Source: an uncultured Lachnospiraceae bacterium
GTDB lineage: Bacteria; Bacillota; Clostridia; Lachnospirales; Lachnospiraceae
DNA: 64,000 bases
Assembly: GCA_947626365.1 (NCBI GenBank)
Contig: CANQRW010000004.1
Location: 44,394 to 108,393 of the forward strand
Direction of reading: 5' to 3'
Below, in pieces: positions 8,595 through 17,899 of this stretch (position 1 is its first letter; each line of letters opens with the position of its first letter). The position numbers and the translations under genes were made by a program. Under the pieces are notes generated by a model. It was given only the letters and a program-made list of their open reading frames with translations, ran no database searches and was not told where the DNA came from.

Positions 8595-9925
8595 TGTCTG
8601 GCCGCATTGGCATATTTGGTAAGGTGAGGGATCCAAACCAGGTTCACCGTCCCGATGGGACCGTTACGCTGTTTGGCTACGATAACCTCCGCCGTATCCT
8701 TCGCCTCAGAATCCTTATTATAATAATCGTCCCGATAGAGAAACATCACCACATCCGCATCCTGTTCGATGGCTCCCGATTCACGCAGATCGGAAAGCAT
8801 GGGCCTGTGGTCTGCCCGGGTCTCGCAGGCGCGGCTCAGCTGGGACAGCGCTACAACCGGCGCCTGAATCTCCCTGGCCAGAGCCTTCAGTGATCTGGAA
8901 ATCTCGGAAATCTCCTGCTGCCGGTTATCGCTGCTGCGGCCGCTGCCGCTCATCAGCTGCAGATAATCGATGATAACCATGCCTAAGCCCCGCTCCAGCT
9001 TCATCTTGCGGCACTTGGAGCGGATCTCCGCCACAGTAATGCCCGGCGTATCGTCGATAAGCATGCTGGAACCTCCGATCCGTCCCACAGCCTCGACGAC
9101 CGCGTCCCAGTCCGCGTCATTCAGATTACCCGTCCGCAGCTTCTGGGTGTCTACCCCGGATTCCGCCGACAGAATACGGTTCACCAGCTGCTCCTTGGAC
9201 ATCTCCAGGCTGAAGATGAGACACGGGATATTCTTCCTTACCGCCACATGATCCACAATATTAAGCACGAACGCCGTCTTGCCCATAGACGGGCGGGCCG
9301 CCAGCAGAATCAGATCCGACGGCTGAAAACCGGCAGTCATATAATCCAAATCCACAAATCCCGTGGGGACCCCGGTCACTGTCTCTTTCGTCCTGGATGC
9401 CGCCTCAATCTTATCAAGGACATCCAGAACCACCTGCCGGATCGGTATCAGCTCCCTGGAATCCCGGCTCTGAAGCAGGTCAAATACTCTCTTCTCCGTA
9501 TCTCCCAGAATATTTTCCAGGGAATCCCTGCCCAGATAGCAGTTGTTGGCAATATCGTCGGTCAGGCGGATCAGCCGCCTCAGAATCGCCTTCTCATGGA
9601 CAATTCTGGCGTAGGACCTGACATTGGCCGACGTAGGCACCGTAGTAATGATATCCCGGACAAACTCCAGACTCGACACTTCCGGAGGCACATCTTTCTC
9701 TTTCAGCCTGTCCTGAAGCGTCACCAGATCCACCGGCTTGCTTTCATTGAACAGTTCCACCATGGATTCATACATGACGCCATATTGATGCTGATAAAAA
9801 TCTTCCGCCGTCACAATCTCCATGGCGGCAAGGATCGCATCCCTGTCCATCAGCATGGAACCGATCACGGACTGCTCCGCCTCGATGCTGTGAGGAAGCA
9901 CACGTTTTACTAAAGCTTCATCCAT
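8582..9925 (-). CDS. dnaB: Replicative DNA helicase DnaB
   Basis: About 447 residues, full length. The N-terminal helical domain begins LPHSIEAEQSVIGSMLMD. The RecA-like helicase domain shows Walker A ARPSMGKTAFVLN, MVIIDYLQLM (Walker B) and the later QLSRACETRADHRPMLSDLRESGAIEQDADVV. It unwinds DNA at the replication fork. The start at 9925 is chosen because AGGATGGCC precedes it; an ATG 6 nt upstream lies on the ribosome site. It is the last gene of gdpP-rplI-dnaB, a common Firmicutes order. Confidence 0.95.
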   Translation of the reverse strand: MDEALVKRVLPHSIEAEQSVIGSMLMDRDAILAAMEIVTAEDFYQHQYGVMYESMVELFNESKPVDLVTLQDRLKEKDVPPEVSSLEFVRDIITTVPTSANVRSYARIVHEKAILRRLIRLTDDIANNCYLGRDSLENILGDTEKRVFDLLQSRDSRELIPIRQVVLDVLDKIEAASRTKETVTGVPTGFVDLDYMTAGFQPSDLILLAARPSMGKTAFVLNIVDHVAVRKNIPCLIFSLEMSKEQLVNRILSAESGVDTQKLRTGNLNDADWDAVVEAVGRIGGSSMLIDDTPGITVAEIRSKCRKMKLERGLGMVIIDYLQLMSGSGRSSDNRQQEISEISRSLKALAREIQAPVVALSQLSRACETRADHRPMLSDLRESGAIEQDADVVMFLYRDDYYNKDSEAKDTAEVIVAKQRNGPIGTVNLVWIPHLTKYANAARQPGR

Positions 9926-9995
9926 GGCCATCCTGTTCTATCTCCAATTCTTTAATCTCTCTGCCCCATCTTCCCAGCGAATCCCCTGGCCGGGT

Positions 9996-10442
9996 TTACT
10001 CGGCCACAACATTCACCGTAAGCCGGGCAGTGACATCCTTGTGAAGCTTCACCGGGACCTGATGAACGCCCAATACTTTCAGCGGTTCAGGAAGCACCAG
10101 CTTCTTCTTGTCCAGTTCCAGGCCCAGCTGCTCAGACACAGCCTTAGCGATTTCCTTGCCGGACACAGAACCGAACGCCTTGCCGTTCTCGCCGGCCTTA
10201 ATCGCCACCGTCACTGAAGCAGCCGACAATTTCCCTCCCAGCTCTTTGGCTTCCTGTAACTGCCTGGCCGCCATTTTCTCCGCATTGGCCTTCTGCAGCT
10301 TCAGCTCATTGAGATTTTTAGGCGTAGCCTCCACGCCCAGTTTCCTCGGCAGTATATAATTGCGGGCATAGCCGTCGGTTACCTTCACGACCTGCCCCTT
10401 CTTGCCCAGTGCTTTCACATCTTCCAATAAAACGATATCCAT
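9996..10442 (-). CDS. rplI: 50S ribosomal protein L9
   Basis: 148 residues, normal length. [36 protein letters not shown] is the conserved N-terminal rRNA-binding domain, followed by the long helix and the C-terminal domain. Strong ribosome site AGGAGG. Located between gdpP and dnaB as in Bacillus relatives. Confidence 0.97.
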   Translation of the reverse strand: MDIVLLEDVKALGKKGQVVKVTDGYARNYILPRKLGVEATPKNLNELKLQKANAEKMAARQLQEAKELGGKLSAASVTVAIKAGENGKAFGSVSGKEIAKAVSEQLGLELDKKKLVLPEPLKVLGVHQVPVKLHKDVTARLTVNVVAE

Positions 10443-10526
10443 TCTGATTCCTCCTGTCTGTCATTGCCGGCGCCCGCAGAACCCGCCGCTGGGTATTCGC
10501 GCCGCGCAGCCTGCCGGCGTTCCATG

Positions 10527-12575
10527 CTACTGTACCTCTCCGGCCGCTATCATTTCCCTGATCACAGCTTTCAGCTGTTCTTTGGCTTCCCCTATGGTCA
10601 CATCCCTGAGCTGTGCCCCCGCGATCGACCGATGTCCGCCGCCGCCCAGTTTCTCCATCATCACCTGAACATTCACTTCATCGATGGACCGGGCGCTGAG
10701 ATAAATCACTCCGTTGTACTGGGACAGTACAATGGAACCCTTGATACCGCGGATGCTCAGCAGCTCATTAGCCGCCTGAGCCGCCACGATAGTAGGATTC
10801 TCAATCCCCTCCGACGGACATTCACTGATGGCAAACGCCCCTTCGAACACCTCCGCCTGGCTGACCGCCTGGGCCCGTGCCTTGTAATTCACCATCTCAT
10901 CCCGGAACAGTTTCCGCACTCTGGTCACATCCGCCCCGTTGCGCCGCAGAAACGCTGCCGCCTCAAACGTCCGCACGCCGGTCTGATTGTTAAAATAGTT
11001 GGTATCAATGACAATTCCCGCATACAGGGCATCCGCCTCCTGGGGCTTCATCTTGATTCCGTCCGCAATATACTGCAGTACCTCCGCCACCATCTCGCAG
11101 GCAGAAGAAGCATAGGGCTCCACGTAGGAAAGCACCGCATTATCAATAATCTCACTTCCCTGCCGGTGATGGTCCAGGACCACAATGGTCTTCACCATCT
11201 TAAGAAGCTGAGGCGCTTCCGTGATACTGGGCCGGTTCACGTCCACGACCACCAGCATGGTCCCGGCGTCCACCGCTTCCACGGCCTGATCTGTAGTCAG
11301 GAACATATCCCGGGGATAACCTGCGCTTTCACTGAACCGGTCGATTACCGGTCTCACCGAAGAGGTAATCTCATTGATCACAATATGGGCCTTCTTATCC
11401 AGCGCCGTGGCAATCCGGTAAATACCTATGGCCGCTCCCACAGAATCGATATCGCCCAGGCGATGCCCCATGATCAGAAGCTTCTCCTTGGTACTGACCA
11501 GCTCACGAAGCGCATGGGCCTTCACGCGGGCTTTCACGCGGGTCGTCTTCTCCTTCTGCTGCGTCTTCCCGCCGAAATATTCCGTCTTCTCACTGCTCTT
11601 AATCACGGCCTGGTCGCCGCCCCGGCCCAATGCCATATCAATGGCCATACGCGCAAACTCATAGTTCTGCCCGTAAGTCTCGCCGCCCATGCCCAGTCCG
11701 ATGCTCAGCGTGACCGCCATCTCATTGCCGATATTAACCGCCTTCACATCATCCAGAATCGGGAATCTCTGTTCCCGCAGCTCCGGCACGTAATGCTGCT
11801 TGATGACGAAGAAATACTTATCTTTCTCCATCTTCTTCACCACGCCGCCCAATCCGCTGATATACTTATTGATCCTGCGCTCGATCAGGGCCATCAAAAG
11901 AGACCGGCGTACTTCCTCCACGCTTTCCAGCGCCTCATCATAGTTATCCAGGTAAATGAGGCCGGCTACCATCCGCTGGTCGTAAATCTCCTGCTGATAC
12001 CGCAGGACATCCGTCTCGTCAAACAGGTACACCGCCATAAGTTCCTGGGCATCCTGATTCACTTCCAGCAGTTCCAGTTCCTCATCATAAGCTCCCAGAT
12101 GGAACAATTTTATATCCATGCGGTAATTATTTCCGCTGAAATTCGTATGAATGCTGACACTCTCTTTCAGCTCCTTCAGCATCTCCTTCGTCACATCAGG
12201 AAACAGCGCAGGAATCGTAAGGTTCTTCGCCTTATTCCCTTTCACCAGCTCCTTAAAGCACAGGTTCATCCACAAAAGCCGTCCGTTTTCATCGGTCACC
12301 GCATAAGGGATATCCAGTTCTTCCAGCAGATTCTTCTGAATCCAGGCATAATCCGCCGAGAACTCCACCAGGCCTGCCATAAGCTTCCTGCGCCTGTATA
12401 TATACAAAAAAGCAGCCGCAGCCAGGTACACTATGGTAAATCCGCACATGGCAAGGCCGGCCCCAGTATCAATGGCGCCGACAACCACATTCATGAGAAT
12501 CACCAATGCACCCATAAAAAGCGGCCACTGCAGATAAAGCCCCAGCTGTCCCTTTATGCTTTTCTTCTCATTCAT
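10527..12575 (-). CDS. gdpP: Cyclic-di-AMP phosphodiesterase GdpP (DHH family)
   Basis: About 682 residues. Two membrane segments (about 13-60) precede a PAS-like domain, a degenerate GGDEF domain (IERRINKYISGLGGVVKKMEKDKYF) and a DHH/DHHA1 phosphoesterase module. Catalytic motifs seen: GHRLGDIDSVGAA, VVVDVNRPS, VLDHHRQGSE and GGGGHRSIAGAQL. In the family it hydrolyses c-di-AMP, affecting cell-wall and osmotic homeostasis. Start MNEKKSIKG at 12575 is preferred over an upstream in-frame ATG because it follows AAGGAG. Operon with rplI and dnaB. Confidence 0.93.
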   Translation of the reverse strand: MNEKKSIKGQLGLYLQWPLFMGALVILMNVVVGAIDTGAGLAMCGFTIVYLAAAAFLYIYRRRKLMAGLVEFSADYAWIQKNLLEELDIPYAVTDENGRLLWMNLCFKELVKGNKAKNLTIPALFPDVTKEMLKELKESVSIHTNFSGNNYRMDIKLFHLGAYDEELELLEVNQDAQELMAVYLFDETDVLRYQQEIYDQRMVAGLIYLDNYDEALESVEEVRRSLLMALIERRINKYISGLGGVVKKMEKDKYFFVIKQHYVPELREQRFPILDDVKAVNIGNEMAVTLSIGLGMGGETYGQNYEFARMAIDMALGRGGDQAVIKSSEKTEYFGGKTQQKEKTTRVKARVKAHALRELVSTKEKLLIMGHRLGDIDSVGAAIGIYRIATALDKKAHIVINEITSSVRPVIDRFSESAGYPRDMFLTTDQAVEAVDAGTMLVVVDVNRPSITEAPQLLKMVKTIVVLDHHRQGSEIIDNAVLSYVEPYASSACEMVAEVLQYIADGIKMKPQEADALYAGIVIDTNYFNNQTGVRTFEAAAFLRRNGADVTRVRKLFRDEMVNYKARAQAVSQAEVFEGAFAISECPSEGIENPTIVAAQAANELLSIRGIKGSIVLSQYNGVIYLSARSIDEVNVQVMMEKLGGGGHRSIAGAQLRDVTIGEAKEQLKAVIREMIAAGEVQ

Positions 12576-12645
12576 AGTTCTTCTCCTTGTGCTCACATTA
12601 TAGCACAACGAAAAACAGCTGTAAACAGATTTTATCGCAGGAAAT

Positions 12646-12665
12646 CGGCGGCCTGACGGCCGCCG
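12646..12665 (-). terminator. GC-rich hairpin between the Rpn-like gene and gdpP
   Basis: Perfect 8-bp arms CGGCGGCC / GGCCGCCG around 4 nt, 26 bp after the Rpn-like stop. Only a weak T run follows, so termination may be partial. Confidence 0.5.
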
Positions 12666-12690
12666 GTCCAAGAATATCTGCTTTTGCTCA

Positions 12691-13737
12691 TCAATGCTGA
12701 CGGGACTTTAATTCCGCATTCTCCCTGCGCAGGGCCTCCGTTTCCCGCCTCAGAGTCTCTACTTCCTGCTTCTGAGCTTCCGCTTCTCGCTTCAGACTTT
12801 CCACGACCTTCTGCAGCTCCTTCACTTCCTCCTTCAGCTCATCCGTCATATACTGCGCCGTATTCCTGTCCATCTCCAGCAACGCTTCTGAAAACATCCC
12901 CAGCACCTCCTTGATATCACGCCGGAATTCCGCCATGTCCCGATACATCTCACGGAATATTCTGTCCCTCTCCTGAAGTTCCCAGATCCGTTCGATGTCA
13001 TCAAACGCCAGAAACCCCAACCACGCCTCAAGCTCCGTTCCTACAGCTTTATTATGTAGCTTTTTCCGGTACACGTCAAGGGGTATGTACACATATTTCT
13101 GCAGCAGCGGCAGCGTAAGACCCGTATCAAATCTTTGCTCCGAACGGTGGATATATTCCTCCGGATGGCGGTGGAATTCCGCCGTGCTCTCCTCCAGGAT
13201 CACGATGGTGTAGACGTTGTGCATCCTCCCATAGATCATCGGATCCGTTCTCCCGGCCTTCCTGCGGGAATACTGCCTCAGTACCAGATCGCTGGAATAG
13301 CAGGCTGCCCTCTGGCCCGGAAACTTATAAGGATTCTTCTGGATCTCCACATTGGCCAGGGAACCGTCTCTCAGTTCCACCACAATATCCATGATAATGT
13401 AGGGGCTGGCTGCCATGATCCGCCCTCCCTCCGCAGGCAGGATATGCCTTATCCGCACCGGCTCTCCGAGAATGGCAGACAAAAATCGGGACAGCCGTTC
13501 CGGATCCCTGTCCGGGTCAAAGATATACTTGAAAAATGGGTCATAACAGACTGCCAGGCCGGACACACCGCAGCAATAATTCAGGAACTGCTCCTGGCCA
13601 AAGGGCGGCATCTGCTCATACTTCCGAAGCATCTCCGGATCCTGATGGATCCTCTCCAATATCTCTTCCCTGGGAATCTGATCCCCCAGAATGCCTTTGG
13701 GCCGTGACTCACCGGCGTTCTTCTTTTGCATACACAT
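12691..13737 (-). CDS. Rpn/PD-(D/E)XK nuclease-family protein
   Basis: About 348 residues. The middle (YDPFFKYIFDPDRDPERLSRFLSAIL ... VDIVVELRDGSLANVEIQKNPYKFPGQRA) matches the Rpn/PDDEXK_2 group of recombination-promoting nucleases or degenerate transposases, with the D...ExQ catalytic arrangement in MDIVVELRD and VEIQK. The C-terminus is a coiled coil of repeated ETLRRE heptads. ATG 13737 has AAGGAGG 7 nt upstream; an ATG 6 nt earlier sits too close. A 200-nt leader separates it from its promoter. It lies just downstream of the matrix operon. Confidence 0.75.
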   Translation of the reverse strand: MCMQKKNAGESRPKGILGDQIPREEILERIHQDPEMLRKYEQMPPFGQEQFLNYCCGVSGLAVCYDPFFKYIFDPDRDPERLSRFLSAILGEPVRIRHILPAEGGRIMAASPYIIMDIVVELRDGSLANVEIQKNPYKFPGQRAACYSSDLVLRQYSRRKAGRTDPMIYGRMHNVYTIVILEESTAEFHRHPEEYIHRSEQRFDTGLTLPLLQKYVYIPLDVYRKKLHNKAVGTELEAWLGFLAFDDIERIWELQERDRIFREMYRDMAEFRRDIKEVLGMFSEALLEMDRNTAQYMTDELKEEVKELQKVVESLKREAEAQKQEVETLRRETEALRRENAELKSRQH

Positions 13738-13945
13738 AAACATTCCTCCTTTTTCTTGCTGCTTTCCGCGCAGGCTTGTACCGTTTACGCTTCCGCCGGC
13801 TGCGTATGCAGGCATACCGGCCCCGCAGCAGTACAATAAACAATACAATAAGCACAGACAAACATCATCTTTCGGAATCCGCCGGAGAACATCCGGTCAC
13901 GATACCAGAATCTGGCAGGCAAAGACTGCCCGCCGAAGTGCTTTT

Positions 13946-13974
13946 ATTATACTTCCGGCACATGGAAAAGGCAA
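13946..13974 (-). promoter_or_regulatory. Promoter of the Rpn-like gene
   Basis: On the minus strand TTGCCT (13974-13969), 17 bp, TATAAT (13951-13946). The rest of the 13738-14112 gap holds a long GC-mixed leader, an AT-rich stretch and repeat copy 3. Confidence 0.65.
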
Positions 13975-14020
13975 GAAACAAAGGATAAAGCTTTTATAAA
14001 TTCTGTAAAATTTCTATAAA

Positions 14021-14064
14021 AATACAAAACGCATCACTGGCGTGTTATTTGCATACTGACGTAA
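14021..14064 (-). repeat. Dispersed hairpin repeat, copy 3
   Basis: On the minus strand TTACGTCAGTATGC, then AAATAACACG, loop CCAGTGAT and an imperfect complementary arm rich in T. It is the most diverged of the three copies and lies just after the matrix operon terminator. Confidence 0.65.
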
Positions 14065-14072
14065 TATAAATG

Positions 14073-14099
14073 CGGGCCCGGAGACTTTCTCCGGACCCG
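14073..14099 (-). terminator. Terminator of the SipW/BsaA matrix operon
   Basis: 12-bp arms with one mismatch (CGGGTCCGGAGA / TCTCCGGGCCCG on the minus strand), 14 bp after the stop of the last matrix gene. The following T run is weak (CATTTATATT). Confidence 0.65.
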
Positions 14100-14112
14100 A
14101 CTCATCCATACG

Positions 14113-16002
14113 TTATGCCGTTTCTTCTTTCTTCTTCTTTCCTCCGAAGGCCAGCACGCCAAACACCGCCATCAATGCAAGCAGCGCGGCAGCCGTCACT
14201 ATGATGGGAATGATCGGAGTCTCATCACCGGTCACAGGCGCCAGGAATGCCAGCGGCACATCCTCATCCGGAATCATCGTCCCCAGCGGCACTTCCGGCT
14301 CATCAAAGGACGCCAGCGGCGGCGGGTTGTCGGAAATCACTGTTGAAGTACCGGGGCCTCCGCCCGGATTGCCTCCGGGACCTCCGCTGGGTACCTGCTG
14401 GATCAGGAACTCCCAATCCACCTTGGTCAAAAGATCAGCGTAACGGTAATCCGGCTCCACCACTTCTCCGGCCTCGTTCCGTTTTACCTGCTCATCCGTC
14501 AGACCGATGTTCGGGTCGAGGGTCAGTCTCACAAAGATCGTTCCCTCGTCTCCGCGGTAGTAGCGTCCCAATGGAATCAGATACCTGAGGGTATCGTAAT
14601 CCGGTCTGTCCTGCACAGCCCCTGTGTAGTTCTGGGCTATACCAGTGGAGGTTCCCTTATAGAGAAGCGTTCCCTTCATCGCCAGGGGCTCATCTGTCTC
14701 GGCCGCGCCCTCCTGCTGACTGGCAGCCAGCCTCTCCGCCGTATCGTCATCCAGATAATAGACCTCCATATAGATCTTCTCAAGAAGTTCTCTCTTGATC
14801 TCTTCTATGTCCGGATCGCTGTCCAATTCCCCTTCTTTCTTCGGGGTAATACGCATGTAAACCGTATAGCTGCGGGACGCCCGGTTGGAAATGGTCAGGG
14901 TATCCGTGTAGGTCTCGCCGGGTACCATATTGGTGAAGCTCATGAACCATTTGCCATGGTCCGCCTTCTTCTCTCCGTCTACATCACGAATCGGAACATA
15001 TGCCAGTTCCCTGCCTTGCGGCACGATCCACAGTTCCTTGCGGCCCACCGCCTCATCGCCCAGCCGATTGGAACCGTCATATCCCAGTCCCTTAATATAA
15101 CCGGAGATATAGTCTGTAATTTCATCCCACTCTTCCTTGTAGGTGTATTCCATACCGCCGGCAGTCGCCTGGGTGGTCTTCATGGACACTGTCAGCTCAT
15201 AATCACAGCCGTCATAACCGCCATGGTATTCTCCATCTTCTGTGGGATATGGCGTCCTAAGTTTTGTGGTGGTAACCGTGTGGTAGCCGTCTTCAGCTTC
15301 CTCGTAATATGTTTCGCTGCCCTCTACCGTCGTCTCCAGCAGCGGGTTCATGGTCACGCTCTCCAACAGCATGGGAGACTGGCCTCCTGCCGGGATCTCG
15401 CCGATAAAATAGAACGTGTAACGTCCTGCCGCATCCGGCTTCTCCGACTTCAGCAGCCAGTGCTCCTTCGCATCCTCCGGCTTATCCACGGTCTGCAGCG
15501 GTTCTCCGTTCGTATAATGGAAATGCAGGCCATCGCTCTCTGCAACGCCGGATTTCAGCACGTAGACTTCCTCTCCTGCCTTTCCATTGAAGTTCCAGAG
15601 GGCTGCATATTGCTTCTCCCCATCTTCATCCGCTACAAAAGTGTTCTCAAGGGGACCTGCCTTTATTATCTCTCTCACGTTCTCCTCTACCGTACCGTCT
15701 TCATTCTGGACATAGTCCGTGATCTTAAGATCTTCCGGCCGGTTCCAGCCCTGGCTCAGAGTCACCTGGGCTACGACGGGAATCGTGCTGTCATTGGTCA
15801 CGAAGACCTCCTTCTGCTCCTCGATCCCCGGCTGCCAGTTCTCCGGCTTCTCGAAATGCTCCGTCAGGAACGTACTGAATTTCGCGGTCTCGTACTCATT
15901 CTTGGCCACAAGCACCTGCGACCATGCCGCCCAGGTTCCTCCGATCATCGAGGCGGCCAGTACCGCCGCCGCTCCTGCGATTAAAATTTTCTTTTTCCTC
16001 AT
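14113..16002 (-). CDS. Large SipW-dependent matrix protein with C-terminal membrane anchor
   Basis: 629 residues. The SipW-type signal region is KKILIAGAAAVLAASMIGGTW followed by AAWSQVLVAKNEYETAKF, then a TasA/BsaA-like core (TEHFEKPENWQPGIEEQKEVFVTNDSTIPVVAQVTLSQGW). Unlike the other substrates it is long and ends with a proline/glycine-rich stretch, a hydrophobic segment (IIPIIVTAAALLALMAVFGVL) and a lysine-rich tail (KKKKEE), so it is probably held in the membrane. It may anchor the fibre to the cell (inference). It is the last gene of the operon and directly follows sipW. Confidence 0.8.
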   Translation of the reverse strand: MRKKKILIAGAAAVLAASMIGGTWAAWSQVLVAKNEYETAKFSTFLTEHFEKPENWQPGIEEQKEVFVTNDSTIPVVAQVTLSQGWNRPEDLKITDYVQNEDGTVEENVREIIKAGPLENTFVADEDGEKQYAALWNFNGKAGEEVYVLKSGVAESDGLHFHYTNGEPLQTVDKPEDAKEHWLLKSEKPDAAGRYTFYFIGEIPAGGQSPMLLESVTMNPLLETTVEGSETYYEEAEDGYHTVTTTKLRTPYPTEDGEYHGGYDGCDYELTVSMKTTQATAGGMEYTYKEEWDEITDYISGYIKGLGYDGSNRLGDEAVGRKELWIVPQGRELAYVPIRDVDGEKKADHGKWFMSFTNMVPGETYTDTLTISNRASRSYTVYMRITPKKEGELDSDPDIEEIKRELLEKIYMEVYYLDDDTAERLAASQQEGAAETDEPLAMKGTLLYKGTSTGIAQNYTGAVQDRPDYDTLRYLIPLGRYYRGDEGTIFVRLTLDPNIGLTDEQVKRNEAGEVVEPDYRYADLLTKVDWEFLIQQVPSGGPGGNPGGGPGTSTVISDNPPPLASFDEPEVPLGTMIPDEDVPLAFLAPVTGDETPIIPIIVTAAALLALMAVFGVLAFGGKKKKEETA

Positions 16003-16071
16003 ATCATTGCTCTCCCTGTGTCAATATGGTCTCCAGGCTGCCTGAGGCCCTTTGGGGCTTCTCGCGAAACC

Positions 16072-16599
16072 CTAAGCCTCTTCTTTCTTCCCGCCGCCGT
16101 CCTTTCCGCCGGAACCTCTGCCCTTTTTCCCATCGGGCAGCTGATCCGCCAGAAAACCCAGCACCAGGATTGCCGCCATCGCTCCGATCACTGCCGGACG
16201 CCTTCCATAGCTTACCAGTACCCCCATATATGGGAGGCTGATCCGCCCTGCCCGTCCCACCACCTGATCATACGCTACCGGGTTCGGATCCTCCGTGTTG
16301 TTGGCGTCGCCGCGGGTCACGAACTCACGGCTGATCTCCATCTTCTGGGTTACACGGTGGGTCACCAGGGAATCTTCCCCTGCCCGGTAAGTGATGGCAT
16401 CTCCCACGCCGATGTCCTCAAACGCGGCCTGTTTATAATAAATGATGCTGCCCACATGGTAGGTGGGCTCCATGCTGCCGCTCAGCACTACCACCGGCCG
16501 GTAGCCAAGCACCATAGGCGCGGCTATCAGCAGGTAAACTACAATGCAGAGGTACACCGGCCAGCAGAGAATGTTGAGCAGCAGTTTCAGGTATCTCAT
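16072..16599 (-). CDS. sipW: Signal peptidase I, SipW type
   Basis: 175 residues. N-terminal membrane segment, then VLSGSMEPTYHVGS with catalytic S42, THRVTQ with H81 (ER/archaeal type, His instead of the bacterial Lys), and TRGDANN with D98. A second membrane segment (about 138-152) precedes a Gly/Lys-rich cytoplasmic tail. SipW enzymes process only dedicated substrates such as TasA, and five such substrates surround this gene. It is placed between the fourth and fifth substrate genes, which argues for one dedicated export unit. Confidence 0.93.
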   Translation of the reverse strand: MRYLKLLLNILCWPVYLCIVVYLLIAAPMVLGYRPVVVLSGSMEPTYHVGSIIYYKQAAFEDIGVGDAITYRAGEDSLVTHRVTQKMEISREFVTRGDANNTEDPNPVAYDQVVGRAGRISLPYMGVLVSYGRRPAVIGAMAAILVLGFLADQLPDGKKGRGSGGKDGGGKKEEA

Positions 16600-16642
16600 C
16601 TGTCATATATCTCCGTTCTCTCTGTTGCGGAACCTGCTAAAC

Positions 16643-17845
16643 TCAGCCCTCCGACGGCATCGGAATTGTCGGTCCTAATGGTTCCGTCGGAAATGGCGCC
16701 GGTTCAGCACCTTGCTGCGTTTCTCCTTCTGACGGTGAAGATTCCGCCGGCTGAGACGGCTCTGTCTCGCCTTCTCCCGACGGCACCGTCCCGACCGGAA
16801 CGTCTTCCGGATTAAGCGGCATATTCGCTGTCTTAGCATTGATCAGCACATTCTCATCCTCTGCATCCGTCGTTATCAAATCAAGCCCCTCAACGATACC
16901 CCAAGCCTTATCGCCCCAGATTGATTTCACCGCAGCCTTATTCGCCTGGACGAACTCAGAGGTAATTGTTAGTGTATAAAGGGCATCCGAATATCCTAAT
17001 CTTTCAGGGTCTACTTTGGACTCGGATTTCCTCCAGAGCTTCTCATCCGGATGGGCCTTCAGATACTCGTTAAGGCTCATGTTTTCTTTTTTCGCTTTCG
17101 TCTCGTCATTCGACCAGTCCAGGATATCTCCCCAATCCGGTTCCACCGGAGTCCATGCGTCCAAGTCATTGATATCCGGCTTCTCTTCTTCTATCGCGTA
17201 CCATTCATGGTCCTCATACTTTCCCAGATCCACATTGCTGGCCAACACCAGTTCATCCATCACCGGAGTCGTCGCATCCTTTCCAGAACCTGCCTTCTCC
17301 AGCACTCCGTCCCAGTACCAATAGCCGTCTCCGCCGTCTACCCATTCTCCTTCGACCGTTCTGCGTGTAAGGATATTCTTGTAAACAACGCTGTGATCGT
17401 CTTCGACATAGCCGTCTCTGTCTGACTCGTCATCGCTCTCATGTTTGGATTGTTTCGCCATATAATAGGCCGGTTCGCCTTCTCCTCTTCTAGCATCGTT
17501 GAAGCCATCGTTTTTCTTCACCCCGTCGATGCTTGAAATGGAGATCAGCCTTTCCACAGACCCGTCATCCTTCGTCCTCGTCCACTCCTCATCCATCTTA
17601 ATCCGCACCAGCACCGGATAGTCTCCCGTGTTCTTCGCGCCCACGATCTTGGACCAATGGGTACCCGGCTTCAGCTCGCTCTCATCGTCATTCGGAGTGA
17701 ACTTTTCTACCAGCTGAGTATTGTAATTCCCGGTATCCAACGGATTAACAGCACTCAGAGTCTGATTGAAATATGCAAATGTCCCTCCGATCAGCGCGAC
17801 CGAGAAAATGCCGGCCACAGCCAATACTTTCCTGCTTATTCTCAC
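16643..17845 (-). CDS. BsaA-family SipW-dependent matrix protein
   Basis: 400 residues. Signal region RKVLAVAGIFSVALIGGTFA then YFNQTLSAVNPLDTGNYNTQLVEKFTPNDD, the family hallmark, and LVRIKMDEEWTR in the beta-sandwich core. The C-terminus is a disordered Pro/Ser/Glu tail (GETEPSQPAESSPSEGETQ). Start is GTG after GGAGAGGAG. It probably forms an extracellular fibre subunit after SipW cleavage (family knowledge of TasA-like proteins). Confidence 0.85.
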   Translation of the reverse strand: MRISRKVLAVAGIFSVALIGGTFAYFNQTLSAVNPLDTGNYNTQLVEKFTPNDDESELKPGTHWSKIVGAKNTGDYPVLVRIKMDEEWTRTKDDGSVERLISISSIDGVKKNDGFNDARRGEGEPAYYMAKQSKHESDDESDRDGYVEDDHSVVYKNILTRRTVEGEWVDGGDGYWYWDGVLEKAGSGKDATTPVMDELVLASNVDLGKYEDHEWYAIEEEKPDINDLDAWTPVEPDWGDILDWSNDETKAKKENMSLNEYLKAHPDEKLWRKSESKVDPERLGYSDALYTLTITSEFVQANKAAVKSIWGDKAWGIVEGLDLITTDAEDENVLINAKTANMPLNPEDVPVGTVPSGEGETEPSQPAESSPSEGETQQGAEPAPFPTEPLGPTIPMPSEG

Positions 17846-17899
17846 AATTCTCCTCTCCTTTCAATGCTCTTCTCATTGATCGTTCCGTCACTGTCATCC

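Noticed and set aside
10464..12656. Long open frame antisense to gdpP (about 730 codons)
   Set aside because: It mirrors the gdpP codons and has a His/Leu/Arg-rich translation with no recognisable domain. GC-rich genes often leave such open antisense frames.
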